NCBI GenBank assembly: GCA_029778715.1
Contig: JAKOPT010000045.1
Span: 62,001-126,000 of the forward strand
DNA from: Actinomycetes bacterium
GTDB taxonomy: Bacteria; Actinomycetota; Actinomycetes; Actinomycetales; Dermatophilaceae
DNA: 64,000 nt
Direction of reading: 5' to 3'
The notes under the pieces are model-generated. The model worked only from the letters and a program-made list of their open reading frames with translations. It had not been told where the DNA came from and ran no database searches. The position numbers and the translations under genes were made by a program. This document shows, piece by piece, positions 8,413 through 16,184 of the stretch (its first letter is position 1; each line of letters starts with the position of its first letter).

Positions 8413-8931
8413 TCAGTCCTCGATCTCGACACGTTCGATGACGACATCCTCGCGGGGCTTGTCGCCGGGGCCGGTCGCGACCGCGGACAGCGCGTCGACG
8501 ACCTTGCGGGAGTCCTCGTCGGCGACCTCACCGAAGATCGTGTGCTTGCCGTTGAGCCACGGGGTGGCGGCGACGGTGATGAAGAACTGCGACCCGTTGG
8601 TGCCCTTGCCGCCGCGGGTGCCGGCGTTGGCCATGGCGAGCAGGTAGGGGCGGTTGAACTGCAGGTCGGGGTGGATTTCGTCGTTGAAGGTGTAGCCGGG
8701 GCCACCGAATCCCTGCCCGATGGGGCACCCGCCCTGGATCATGAAGTTGGGGATGATCCGGTGGAAGATGAGCCCGTCGAAGTACGGGGTGGGGTTGGTG
8801 CGGCCCGCGTCGTCCTTGTATTCACGCTCGCCCTTGGCGAGGCCGGTGAAGTTCGCGACGGTCTTGGGCGCCTGGTGCGGGAAAAGCTCGACGCGGATGG
8901 GGCCATGGTTGGTGTGGAAGATCGCCTTCAT
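8413..8931 (-). CDS. ppiA: Cyclophilin-type peptidyl-prolyl cis-trans isomerase
   Basis: A 172-residue soluble cyclophilin catalysing proline isomerisation during protein folding. The active-site signature FHRIIPNFMIQGG is at 56-68 with catalytic Arg58; the GTNGSQFFI strand and the W of the cyclosporin-binding site (ATPWLNGKHTIFG) are present. There is no signal peptide, so it is cytosolic, like mycobacterial PpiA in the same location. The ATG at 8931 starts the protein directly at the first beta strand (MKAIFHTNHGPI). The open frame continuing upstream runs through repeat family B and is not coding. A family B copy lies 38 bases upstream of the start, in the likely leader or promoter region. 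Confidence 0.93.
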   Translation of the reverse strand: MKAIFHTNHGPIRVELFPHQAPKTVANFTGLAKGEREYKDDAGRTNPTPYFDGLIFHRIIPNFMIQGGCPIGQGFGGPGYTFNDEIHPDLQFNRPYLLAMANAGTRGGKGTNGSQFFITVAATPWLNGKHTIFGEVADEDSRKVVDALSAVATGPGDKPREDVVIERVEIED

Positions 8932-8968
8932 CCCGCCATTCTCCCACGTCGTCGCCCCCTCCCGTCTC

Positions 8969-9047
8969 GTCACGCTTTTCCCGCCTGAACCGCCCAACGT
9001 CCACTTCGCGCCCCAAATGTTCGGGTGCGAACTGCCCCTTTCCCACC
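8969..9047. repeat. Intergenic repeat family B, copy 3
   Basis: Hairpin with a CACTTCGCGCCC left arm and a GGGTGCGAACTG right arm around a CAAATGTTC loop, with CTTTTCCCGCC and CCCTTTCCCACC flanks. It occupies the region just upstream of ppiA, so a transcript leader containing it is possible. Confidence 0.88.
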
Positions 9048-9296
9048 GGGAGTTCATGCGCGTGGCTCGGCGAGCACGCGATGACCAAGTCCCCGCTGGA
9101 ATGTGGATGCGCCAGCCCCCACTCCGGCAGCCCCCACTCCGGCAGCCCCCGCACCAGCCAGCGCCCACCGGGCCGGCTCCACGGCATACCCCATCGTCGG
9201 GGGCAACCAACGCCCGGCGGCGCCGTCGGGCAAGATGGAAGGACACCACGCCCTCGCGGCAGGCTGGGGCGATCGCCACGGGATAGGAGCATGCGC

Positions 9297-9512
9297 ATGT
9301 CCGACACCACGAAGAGGGGCAAGGCCAAGTGGCTCCTGCTCGTCGGCATCACCGCAGCGGCCGCCGCCGCCGTCGCGTACAAACGCAGGGCAAACCTCGA
9401 GGACCCCTGGGCGAACGTGCAGCCCTACGTGCCGAAGCGGACCCTCGACCCGCAGCCCGAACCACCCCGGCCCCCCGAATCCGCCGCTGAGGACGATTCT
9501 CCAGTTAGCTGA
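9297..9512 (+). CDS. Small membrane-anchored protein (DLW-39-like shape)
   Basis: A 71-residue protein: basic N-terminus (TKRGKAKW), one hydrophobic helix (about 12-28), then KRRANLEDPWANVQPYVP and an acidic, proline-rich tail. AGGAG lies seven bases before the ATG at 9297, so that start is preferred over the ATG at 9291. The pattern of short helix, basic cluster and LEDPW resembles the DLW-39 family, a true member of which lies at 25917-26039, but it is longer and I would not assign it firmly. No function is known. It is divergent from ppiA and converges with the M23 peptidase gene. Confidence 0.7.
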   Translation: MSDTTKRGKAKWLLLVGITAAAAAAVAYKRRANLEDPWANVQPYVPKRTLDPQPEPPRPPESAAEDDSPVS

Positions 9513-9613
9513 ACGCCGGTGGCCGTCCCGACGACCACCAACTATCAGCCAAGACCGCAATCACCCAAGACCGCAATCGCCGACGAAAGCGTGCCCGGAC
9601 GAAAGCGTGCCCG

Positions 9614-10768
9614 TCAGAGGTAGGACATCGGGTCGACGGGGGTTTGGTCCTTCTCGACCTCGAAGTGCAGATGGCACCCGGTGGAGTTGCCCGTGGTCCC
9701 GACCAGCGCGATGGCCTGGCCGGCGCTGACCTTGTCCCCCACATCGGCGTCCCGGCGGGAGAGGTGGTTGTAGGTCGTGCGAATGTTGTGGCCGCCGATG
9801 GTGCCGTGGTCGATCACGATGCGCCAGCCGTAGCCGCTCATCCAGCCGGATTCAACCACGGTGCCGCCCCCAGCGGCATGGACGACGACGCCGCAGTCAG
9901 CGGCCAAGTCGATCCCCTTGTGGAGCGTCCACACACCGGTGATCGGGTGGACGCGGTAGCCGAACGGCGAGACGACCTCGGCTTCCACCGGATGCGTGAA
10001 GACCGCGGTCCCCGCAGAATCGGCCGCGGCCGAAGGCGAAGGCGAGGGGGCAGCCGATGCCGCAGCCTGGGCTTCCACCTGGGCCGTGACGGCGTCGGCG
10101 CGCCGTTGCTGCTGTTCGGTGGTCGAGGTTTGCTGGTCGGTGACGGCCGTGGCGTCGGCCGCCGGGAGGGCGGTGCGCCTGGCCGACCGCGAGGCCGCAC
10201 CGAGGGCAGCACCGGTCTCCGGCAAGGCGAGCAAGGACATCCCGGTCGTCGCCCCGGTCCGGGCCGTCAAGGAACCGCCGCTCGCCAGGTGTTCGGTGCC
10301 GCCGGCGGCGGACGCCTGCACGGCGCCCAGCACCCCGACAAGCACGAGGAAGGCCGCGGCCTGGCGAGGTCGATTGGTCGTCGCGAGGGCAACGCTCAGG
10401 GCGCCTCGGCGGGCCGAGCTTCCATGGCGCCCCCCGCTTGGCCGCTCGGACCTGCGGGTATGCCGCGGTGCCGCCGCTTGCCGACCACCCTCGGCGCCGC
10501 TCTTCTCCCCCGCCGCCGACACCTCGCGCGCGCCGCCGGCGATCGCTGAGCCGCGACGGTCACGAGCGGGTGACGTGGCGTCCACGCGGTGGCCCGCGCG
10601 CTCCAATCGGGCCCGGGCCGCGAGGGCCGCCTTCGCTTCCGCTCGCGTCTGCGGAACGAACAAGTCCAGATCCGCGAGCGTCAAATCTCCGGCTTCCAGA
10701 TCGACCACGGTCGTCGGCGCCGCCTCGGCAGCGAAGTCGCCGATTGAGCGGCTCTCCGGCACAGGCAT
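9614..10768 (-). CDS. M23 family metallopeptidase, membrane-anchored
   Basis: A 384-residue LytM-type endopeptidase or its regulator. The C-terminal M23 domain starts after HPVEAEVVSPFGYRVHP and has the zinc motifs HxxxD (LHKGIDLA) and HxH (GCHLHFEV), so it looks catalytically competent. The first 130 residues are cytoplasmic, charged and rich in Ala/Arg; one membrane helix follows (RQAAAFLVLVGVLGAVQ), then an Ala/Thr/Gln-rich, possibly helical linker. The N-terminal cytoplasmic region is longer than in most secreted M23 enzymes. ATG at 10768 has AAGGAA upstream. It would cut peptide cross-links in peptidoglycan outside the membrane. It stands alone between a small membrane protein gene and a phospholipase D gene. 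Confidence 0.88.
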   Translation of the reverse strand: MPVPESRSIGDFAAEAAPTTVVDLEAGDLTLADLDLFVPQTRAEAKAALAARARLERAGHRVDATSPARDRRGSAIAGGAREVSAAGEKSGAEGGRQAAAPRHTRRSERPSGGRHGSSARRGALSVALATTNRPRQAAAFLVLVGVLGAVQASAAGGTEHLASGGSLTARTGATTGMSLLALPETGAALGAASRSARRTALPAADATAVTDQQTSTTEQQQRRADAVTAQVEAQAAASAAPSPSPSAAADSAGTAVFTHPVEAEVVSPFGYRVHPITGVWTLHKGIDLAADCGVVVHAAGGGTVVESGWMSGYGWRIVIDHGTIGGHNIRTTYNHLSRRDADVGDKVSAGQAIALVGTTGNSTGCHLHFEVEKDQTPVDPMSYL

Positions 10769-10997
10769 GCGCTTTCCTTACGACGGACACGAAACACAAC
10801 CCTGGAAATGGCCGACCACCACCGTCAGCGGCAGTTATCAACTCGTGACCAGGGAGCCTCCACGGTAGCGCGTGATGCTGCCGTTTGTCAGATCGGTGCC
10901 CTCGTGCGGAGCTTCCCGCCCTGCGGAACACCTCTGGTGCTCACCGAGATCATCGGCATTCACCGTCAGGTGCGGACGGCTCCGGAACCCAGCGAGA

Positions 10998-12737
10998 TCA
11001 GTGCTGAGCACCATTCGGGGCGGACAACTCCTGGAGGTCCTCATCACGGCCGAGGGTGCCGTCCGGGTCGATCACGGGGTACATGATCCTGCCCACCACG
11101 TTTTCCCAGGGCGTCAGATCCGGCAGGGGGAGGAGCCGCAGTTGCCCCGGGGGCCGCGCCCCGAGCGCAGCGGCACGGTCGAGGCGGCGCCCCGCCTCCC
11201 GCGCTTCCCGCAGGCGGGCCCGGGCAACCCGGGCGCCGCCGCGGCGGCGGGTGCGCACCGCCACCCGACCGGGCAGCGCGGACAGGCCGGACCGAGCGGC
11301 AGGTCCGCCAGCGGCATACCAATCATCGAGAGCGGCGGCGCTGGACCTCATCGCGTCCAGGAGAGCCGCCGGATCGTCGGGTACCTCCTCCTCGGGGCAG
11401 CCGAGGTGTTCGGCCACCAACGTCCGCCGCAGGCCCCGCGCGAAGGTCTCGGCCCCCGGATCCGAGCCGTCGGGGAGGATCAGCGCGGCGAGTTCACTGT
11501 CACTGGTCCACGAGCGGCGGTTGAGATTGTCCGACCCCACCGAGGCCCAGACGTCGTCGATGACGCACACCTTGGAATGGACATAGATGGGCAGCCCCGC
11601 CTGATTGCTCAGCCCGAAGAACGCCACCCGGTCCCCGCCGGCCTCCAACACCGGCTCCATCGCCACCCGGCGCGCGTGGAACGTCGACTTCTCCCCGACA
11701 TAGCCCTCAAGGTCGGGCGCGAGCGGCAGCACGACGATGAGCCGCAGCTCGGGTTGGTCCCGCAGGACCGTGGCGAAGTGCGCCCCCACCTGCTCGCCCC
11801 AGAAGAACTGGTCCTCGACGTAGATGAGCCGACGCGCCTGCGCCACCGCCTTGGTGTTGGCGAGCACGATGGAGCGTTCCCCGTCGGGGGCGAAGTCGTA
11901 GGCCCGCGGCTGGATCTTCGGGTAGGTCCGCACCACCTGCACCGCCGCGCCACCCGGCGGGGTCCGGCAGGGCGGCGGGGGTGGCCATTGCTCCCCGAGC
12001 GGTTCCGGCGTCAGGTCCTCGTTCTGGAGGAAGCTCGCCAGGCTCCGTCCCGGGTGCATGGACAGCGGGGTGGTGTCCTCCCACCGCTCCCGGAAGGTCG
12101 TCTCCACGTCGTAGACCGCCGGCCCGGTGAGGGCCAGGTGGACGTCGTGCCAGGCCAGGGTCGGCCCGTATGCCGCGGACATCGGCAGGGTTTGCCGGTC
12201 CCCGGCGTGGGTGGCGTCGTCGCGGCGGCTGTGACACAGGTCGATACCGCCCACGTAGGCGATGTCCCGCTCGGGTCGGCCCTGGTGGCGCAGGACGACG
12301 AACTTCTGGTGGTGCGCGCCACCGGTGCGCACCCGCATGTCGCGCAGGCACTGGCCACCGGCCTCGCCGATCTCCTCGCCGAGGAACCGGGCCTTGTCGG
12401 CGTGAAAGCCGAAGTGGCGCCAGTGCGAGCGCCAGAGCAGACCGCGCACGTCGACACCCCGCCGGGCGGCAGCCGTCAGGGTGGCCGAGACCGTCGATTC
12501 CGGGTCGTCGGTCAGCAACTCGTCGGGGTCGCCGCGCCAATCGGCGAAATACAACCGGTCCCCGGCCTCCAGTTCGCCGATGCGCTCGAACAACTCCGCG
12601 AAATACGGCCGGCCATGGACGATGGCGCGACAGTGGTTGCCGACGGTCCACGCCACCCCGTCGGGCAGGCGGGCGTCGATCGTGGTCGCGGCGTTGTCAC
12701 TTTCTTTCGCCGTGAGGAACCACTGCGCCAGATCCAT
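10998..12737 (-). CDS. Phospholipase D family protein
   Basis: About 579 residues with two PLD repeats. The second HKD motif is complete (VHSKVCVIDD, then GSDNLNRRS). The first (HHQKFVVLR, then DIAYVGGID) has His and Lys but Arg where the motif usually has Asp, a variation seen in many actinobacterial PLD enzymes. There is no signal peptide, so a cytosolic or peripheral phosphodiesterase is likely; substrate cannot be told. The C-terminal 80 residues are Arg-rich and precede a short conserved end (WENVVGRIMYPVIDPDG). The start at 12737 (MDLAQW) is chosen over ATG at 12755 because the shorter N-terminus looks more natural; neither has a strong ribosome site. No operon partner is apparent. Confidence 0.85.
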   Translation of the reverse strand: MDLAQWFLTAKESDNAATTIDARLPDGVAWTVGNHCRAIVHGRPYFAELFERIGELEAGDRLYFADWRGDPDELLTDDPESTVSATLTAAARRGVDVRGLLWRSHWRHFGFHADKARFLGEEIGEAGGQCLRDMRVRTGGAHHQKFVVLRHQGRPERDIAYVGGIDLCHSRRDDATHAGDRQTLPMSAAYGPTLAWHDVHLALTGPAVYDVETTFRERWEDTTPLSMHPGRSLASFLQNEDLTPEPLGEQWPPPPPCRTPPGGAAVQVVRTYPKIQPRAYDFAPDGERSIVLANTKAVAQARRLIYVEDQFFWGEQVGAHFATVLRDQPELRLIVVLPLAPDLEGYVGEKSTFHARRVAMEPVLEAGGDRVAFFGLSNQAGLPIYVHSKVCVIDDVWASVGSDNLNRRSWTSDSELAALILPDGSDPGAETFARGLRRTLVAEHLGCPEEEVPDDPAALLDAMRSSAAALDDWYAAGGPAARSGLSALPGRVAVRTRRRGGARVARARLREAREAGRRLDRAAALGARPPGQLRLLPLPDLTPWENVVGRIMYPVIDPDGTLGRDEDLQELSAPNGAQH

Positions 12738-12813
12738 ACGGCCATCGTGCCGCACGGGTGCGGTGTTCCGGTGGCCGCGGCATACCCGAAGGTGGGGATC
12801 GGAAGCGGGACCG

Positions 12814-14187
12814 TCAGGAGGTAGCGGCCGCGGTCAGCGCGGCATACCCACCGAGGACGTCGGACACGTCGGCGAACCCACGCGACCGCAGCAAACTCGC
12901 GGCCACGCTGGAGCGCCAGCCGCCGGCGCAGTAGAGCAGCACCGGGGCGTCGGCGTCGAGTTCGCCGGCGCGGGCGGCCAACTGCGGCAACGGGATGTGG
13001 CGCGCGCCCTCGCGCATCCCCGAGGCGACCTCGCCCGGGTTGCGGATGTCGACGACCTGGACATCGCCGCGCGCCATCGCCTCCCCGGCCTGGCGCGGGG
13101 TCAGCCGGCTGCCCTGCGTCACCTGCCCCTCGTGGCGGAGCAGGTATGCCGCGGGGTCGGGCACGTAGCCGACCACCGCGTCGAACCCGATGCGGGCCAA
13201 GCGAATCGCGGCCTCCTGCTCGTAGTCCTCAGGGGCCATGAGCACGATCTGGGTCGACGGGGAGATGACCGAACCGACCGTTTCGGCGAGCCGACCGTCG
13301 GCGGGCACGCTGATGGCGCCGCGGATGTGGCCGGCGTTGAACTCCAGCGCCTCGCGCGTGTCGAGGAGCACCGCGCCGGCGTCGAGAGCGGCCTGCACGG
13401 CGGCGTCGTCGAGGGCGGGGACGACCGCGCGCAGATCACGAGCGGGGCGTTCCTGCTTGTTGAGGGTCGCGTTATAGATGAAGTAGGCCGGCGCGGCGGG
13501 CTGGCCCTCGGTGACGACCGCGACGAACTCGGCCTCGCTCATCGGCTGGCAGGCGTAGTTGTCGGCGCGCTGCTCCCCGATCGTCGACTGCTTCTCGGTC
13601 GAGAGGTTCTTGCCACACGCCGAGCCGGCGCCGTGCGCGGGGAAGACCCGGACCGGGTCGGGCAGGCCCATGAGCCGGTGCTGGATCGAGTCGTAGAGCT
13701 GCCGGCCCAGGTCCTCGGCGCTCACCCCGACCGAGGCGAGCAGGTCGGGGCGCCCGACGTCGCCGATGAAGAGGGCGTCACCGGTGAGCACGCCGTAGGG
13801 CACCGCGTCGTCGGCGTGTTCGTAGACGAGGACGCTGATCGACTCGGGGGTGTGCCCGGGGGTGGCCATGATCTCGAGGACGACGTCGCCGAGGACGATC
13901 CGCTCCCCGTCGGCGAGCGGCCGGAAGTCGAAGTCGGGGCGGGCGGCGTCGCCATAGCCGATCCAGGCGCCGGTCGCCTCGGCGAGCTCGAGGTGCCCGG
14001 AGACGAAGTCGGCGTGGAAGTGGGTGTTGATGACGCCGACGATCCGCAGCCCGTGCTCGGCCGCGTCGTCGAGGTAGACCTGGACATCGCGGCGGGGGTC
14101 GATGACGACGGCCTGTCCACTCGCCGAATCGCCGACGACGTAGGAGGCTTGAGAGAGGCAGTCGAGGTAGTGCTGAGCGAAGTACAT
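12814..14187 (-). CDS. Persulfide dioxygenase-rhodanese fusion (CstB-like)
   Basis: A 457-residue protein. The N-terminal metallo-beta-lactamase fold has the ETHE1-type non-haem iron site (THFHADFVSGH with His56, His58, Asp60, His65; His112; Asp137 in TGDALFIGD). Two rhodanese domains follow. The first (about 265-350) lacks an active-site Cys (VLMAPEDYEQ). The second (about 365-457) has Cys420 in YCAGGWRS. This three-part plan with a dead middle rhodanese matches staphylococcal CstB, which oxidises low-molecular-weight persulfides to thiosulfate and sulfite. ATG at 14187 has GAAGGAG upstream. It is divergent from a TauE/SafE gene, with a C-tract/G-tract palindrome between them, and belongs with the sulfide genes that follow. 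Confidence 0.9.
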   Translation of the reverse strand: MYFAQHYLDCLSQASYVVGDSASGQAVVIDPRRDVQVYLDDAAEHGLRIVGVINTHFHADFVSGHLELAEATGAWIGYGDAARPDFDFRPLADGERIVLGDVVLEIMATPGHTPESISVLVYEHADDAVPYGVLTGDALFIGDVGRPDLLASVGVSAEDLGRQLYDSIQHRLMGLPDPVRVFPAHGAGSACGKNLSTEKQSTIGEQRADNYACQPMSEAEFVAVVTEGQPAAPAYFIYNATLNKQERPARDLRAVVPALDDAAVQAALDAGAVLLDTREALEFNAGHIRGAISVPADGRLAETVGSVISPSTQIVLMAPEDYEQEAAIRLARIGFDAVVGYVPDPAAYLLRHEGQVTQGSRLTPRQAGEAMARGDVQVVDIRNPGEVASGMREGARHIPLPQLAARAGELDADAPVLLYCAGGWRSSVAASLLRSRGFADVSDVLGGYAALTAAATS

Positions 14188-14231
14188 GTGGGCTCCTTCA
14201 CGGGCGTCGGTCAGTCCGAGATAGACACACA

Positions 14232-14247
14232 ATACCCCCGGGGGTAT
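14232..14247. promoter_or_regulatory. CsoR/CstR-type operator, site 1
   Basis: Perfect 16-base palindrome ATACCCCCGGGGGTAT between the divergent persulfide dioxygenase and TauE/SafE genes. CsoR-family repressors, including the persulfide sensor CstR, bind AT-flanked C-tract/G-tract palindromes of this kind. Matching sites at 16147-16162 and 17992-18007 precede the other sulfur genes. Confidence 0.8.
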
Positions 14248-14318
14248 CTTGGTGCCAGTGGTCGCCGGCCATTGGACACCGCGAACACCGCGAACACCGC
14301 ACGAGACGAGGAGCGTCG

Positions 14319-15182
14319 ATGGTCTGGGCCATACCTGCCGGCCTGCTCATCGGTTTGGCGCTCGGGGGGCTTGGCGGCGGCGGCTCGATCCTCACCGTCC
14401 CGGCCCTGGTCTACCTCGTCGGTATGCCGGTCCACTCGGCGACCACGGCCTCCCTCGTCGTCGTCGGGACCAGCGCCCTCACCGGCCTCGCGAGCCACCA
14501 TCGCGCCGGCCACGTGCGGATCGGCCCCGGGGTCATCTTCGGTGTCCTCGGCGTCGTCGGCGCCGTCGTGGGGACCCGTCTGTCGGCCCACATCGCCGGC
14601 CCGGTTCTCCTCCTTGGGTTCGCCGCCCTACTCCTGGTCGCGGCCGTCGCCATGCTCCGCAAGGGCCGAGCGCCCCGGTCGGCAGCCCTCGACCCGACCC
14701 CGGAAGACGGTGCCGTCGTCGCGGGGTCGACCCACAGGCCGCCTGTAGCCGACGCGACCCCGGAGAGTGCGCCGCCTTCGGGGCCTGCCTCCCGTATGCC
14801 GTGGGCTCGAGTCGTGCTCGCGGCCTCGGTCGTCGGGCTCCTCACCGGCTTCTTCGGGGTCGGCGGAGGCTTCGCCGTCGTGCCCGCCCTCGTCCTCACC
14901 CTCGGGTTTGCCATGCCCGAGGCCGTCGGCACCTCGCTCCTGGTCATCGTCATCAACGCCGTCTCCTCGTTCACGACGCGGGCGGTCAGCGGCGGGACTC
15001 GTGGGATTGATTGGGCGGTGGTGGCCGTGTTCGCGGCAGCGGCGGCGATCGGCGCGCTCGTCGGGGCACGCGGGGCCCGGCGGATTTCGCCGCGCGTGCT
15101 CACCCGCAGCTTCGCGGGCCTGCTCATCGCCGTGGCGACCTACCTCGCCGTGAACAACGCCCTCGCTCTGGCCGCCCGCTGA
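14319..15182 (+). CDS. TauE/SafE family sulfite/anion permease
   Basis: A 287-residue integral membrane protein with two four-helix halves, each starting with a glycine-rich loop (GLALGGLGGGGSILTVPAL near residue 15 and FFGVGGGFAVVPAL near 180). They are separated by a hydrophilic loop of about 50 residues. TauE/SafE transporters move sulfite, sulfoacetate or other sulfur anions. Next to a persulfide dioxygenase that releases sulfite or thiosulfate, export of that product is the natural inference. A GAGGAG site lies five bases before the ATG. The gene is divergent from the dioxygenase and shares the 14232-14247 palindrome, so co-regulation is likely. Confidence 0.88.
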   Translation: MVWAIPAGLLIGLALGGLGGGGSILTVPALVYLVGMPVHSATTASLVVVGTSALTGLASHHRAGHVRIGPGVIFGVLGVVGAVVGTRLSAHIAGPVLLLGFAALLLVAAVAMLRKGRAPRSAALDPTPEDGAVVAGSTHRPPVADATPESAPPSGPASRMPWARVVLAASVVGLLTGFFGVGGGFAVVPALVLTLGFAMPEAVGTSLLVIVINAVSSFTTRAVSGGTRGIDWAVVAVFAAAAAIGALVGARGARRISPRVLTRSFAGLLIAVATYLAVNNALALAAR

Positions 15183-15312
15183 GACGAAGTGACCCAAATG
15201 GGCATTGTGTCCCGCATGGGTAGAGCCGACGGACCCCGCGGCAGCCGGTGCGCGGCAGCCCGGGCGAGGCAGCCGGGGCGCGGCTCCGCGCCGTCGAGAG
15301 TGCTCCGCGCAG

Positions 15313-15371
15313 TCGAAAGTACGAGACTCGCCGTGTGAACACGGGCCACACGGCGAGTCTCGTACTTTCGA
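15313..15371. terminator. 24-bp perfect hairpin (family C, copy 2)
   Basis: Left arm 15313-15336 starts TCGAAAGTACGAGACTCG; right arm 15348-15371 is its exact complement; the loop is 11 bases. It lies between convergent genes and shares arms with the hairpin at 3881-3939 between convergent pknB and trpG. A bidirectional transcription stop is the simplest reading, although there is no U-run. Confidence 0.65.
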
Positions 15372-15534
15372 CGTGCCGCGCGCGGCGCTCTTGAGTTCCG
15401 CGGCCAGGGCATCGTCGGCCCGTGCGGGCTGCCGGGCGGTGGGTGTGGTGATCACCACGCTTACGGCACGGTAGGTCGCGGCAGATCTGCCGGGGGGCAG
15501 GGCGCGTTCAGACCAACGCGAATCGCCCACGGGC

Positions 15535-15607
15535 GGGACAAACGCGCTTTTGGGTCACTTTGTCCCGGGGCAGGCGGGGCAACGCGCGCATTTGGGTCGA
15601 TTTGTCC
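15535..15607. repeat. Direct repeat family F (two copies; third in reverse at 15183-15213)
   Basis: Each roughly 32-base unit begins GGGACAA or GGGGCAA, has TTTGGGTC near its middle and ends TTTGTCCC, so its ends are inverted repeats. Copies at 15535-15566 and 15576-15607 are direct. A third, reading CGAAGTGACCCAAAT on this strand, begins directly after the TauE/SafE stop. Confidence 0.75.
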
Positions 15608-15639
15608 CGCAGGACGGCTCGCAGAGGGCGAGGCTCGCG

Positions 15640-16137
15640 TCAGCTGGTGACGATCTCGCCGCCGGCAGCCTGCCAGGCGCCGATGCCACCGGCGAGGTGA
15701 TAGACGTCCTTGAACCCGGCCGAGGCCATCGTGGCCACCGCGCGACCGGAGCGGTTGCCGGACCGGCAGTAGACGGCATACGGGACGTCCTTGGCGAGCC
15801 GACCGACACCGGCGCCGAAATCGGCGCTCTCGATGTCGAGGTTGACCGCCCCGGGGAGGTGCCCGGCCGCGAACTCCGTCGGCGTGCGCACGTCGAGGAC
15901 GACCGTGCCCGGCCGTTTGATGGCCGCCGCGAACGCCTTGGCGTCCAGGGCCGCACCACGATCGGGGGCCACACTCGCCGTCGGACCGGCCGTCACGCTG
16001 GCCTCCACACTCGCGCCGCTGGAGCCGGTGCTGGTCGAGGTGTCGGAGGAACAGCCCCCGAACGCCAGGAGCGCCGGCACGACGAGCAGAAGGGTCACCA
16101 TCGGGGTATGCCGGTTCCGGCCCAAGGAATGCGTCAT
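15640..16137 (-). CDS. Rhodanese-domain lipoprotein
   Basis: A 165-residue exported single-domain rhodanese. The N-terminal signal (about 13-28) ends in a lipobox-like LLAFGGC with Cys29 as the predicted lipidation site; the phenylalanine at -3 is unusual but tolerated. A Ser/Thr-rich spacer leads to the rhodanese domain (about 65-165) with catalytic Cys124 in YCRSGNRSG, a loop length typical of single-domain sulfurtransferases. It would carry sulfane sulfur at the outer membrane face. ATG at 16137 is used; an in-frame ATG at residue 13 is possible. The 16147-16162 palindrome is ten bases upstream and is shared with the divergent sulfide:quinone reductase-like gene. Confidence 0.87.
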   Translation of the reverse strand: MTHSLGRNRHTPMVTLLLVVPALLAFGGCSSDTSTSTGSSGASVEASVTAGPTASVAPDRGAALDAKAFAAAIKRPGTVVLDVRTPTEFAAGHLPGAVNLDIESADFGAGVGRLAKDVPYAVYCRSGNRSGRAVATMASAGFKDVYHLAGGIGAWQAAGGEIVTS

Positions 16138-16146
16138 GGCGTCACC

Positions 16147-16162
16147 ATACCCCGAGGGGTAT
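16147..16162. promoter_or_regulatory. CsoR/CstR-type operator, site 2
   Basis: ATACCCCGAGGGGTAT, a 16-base palindrome differing from site 1 only at the centre. It lies in the 47-base gap between the divergent rhodanese lipoprotein and flavoprotein genes and so could control both. Confidence 0.8.
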
Positions 16163-16184
16163 CGTGTGCCTCGAGGTCACCCCA

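Larger units (their letters stand above)
15183..15639. other. 457-base convergent intergenic region rich in repeats
   Basis: No gene is visible. The stretch holds three copies of a GGGACA...TTTGGGTC...TGTCCC unit (family F: 15183-15213 in reverse, 15535-15566 and 15576-15607 forward) and a long perfect hairpin (15313-15371). It separates the convergent TauE/SafE and rhodanese lipoprotein genes. Confidence 0.8.
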
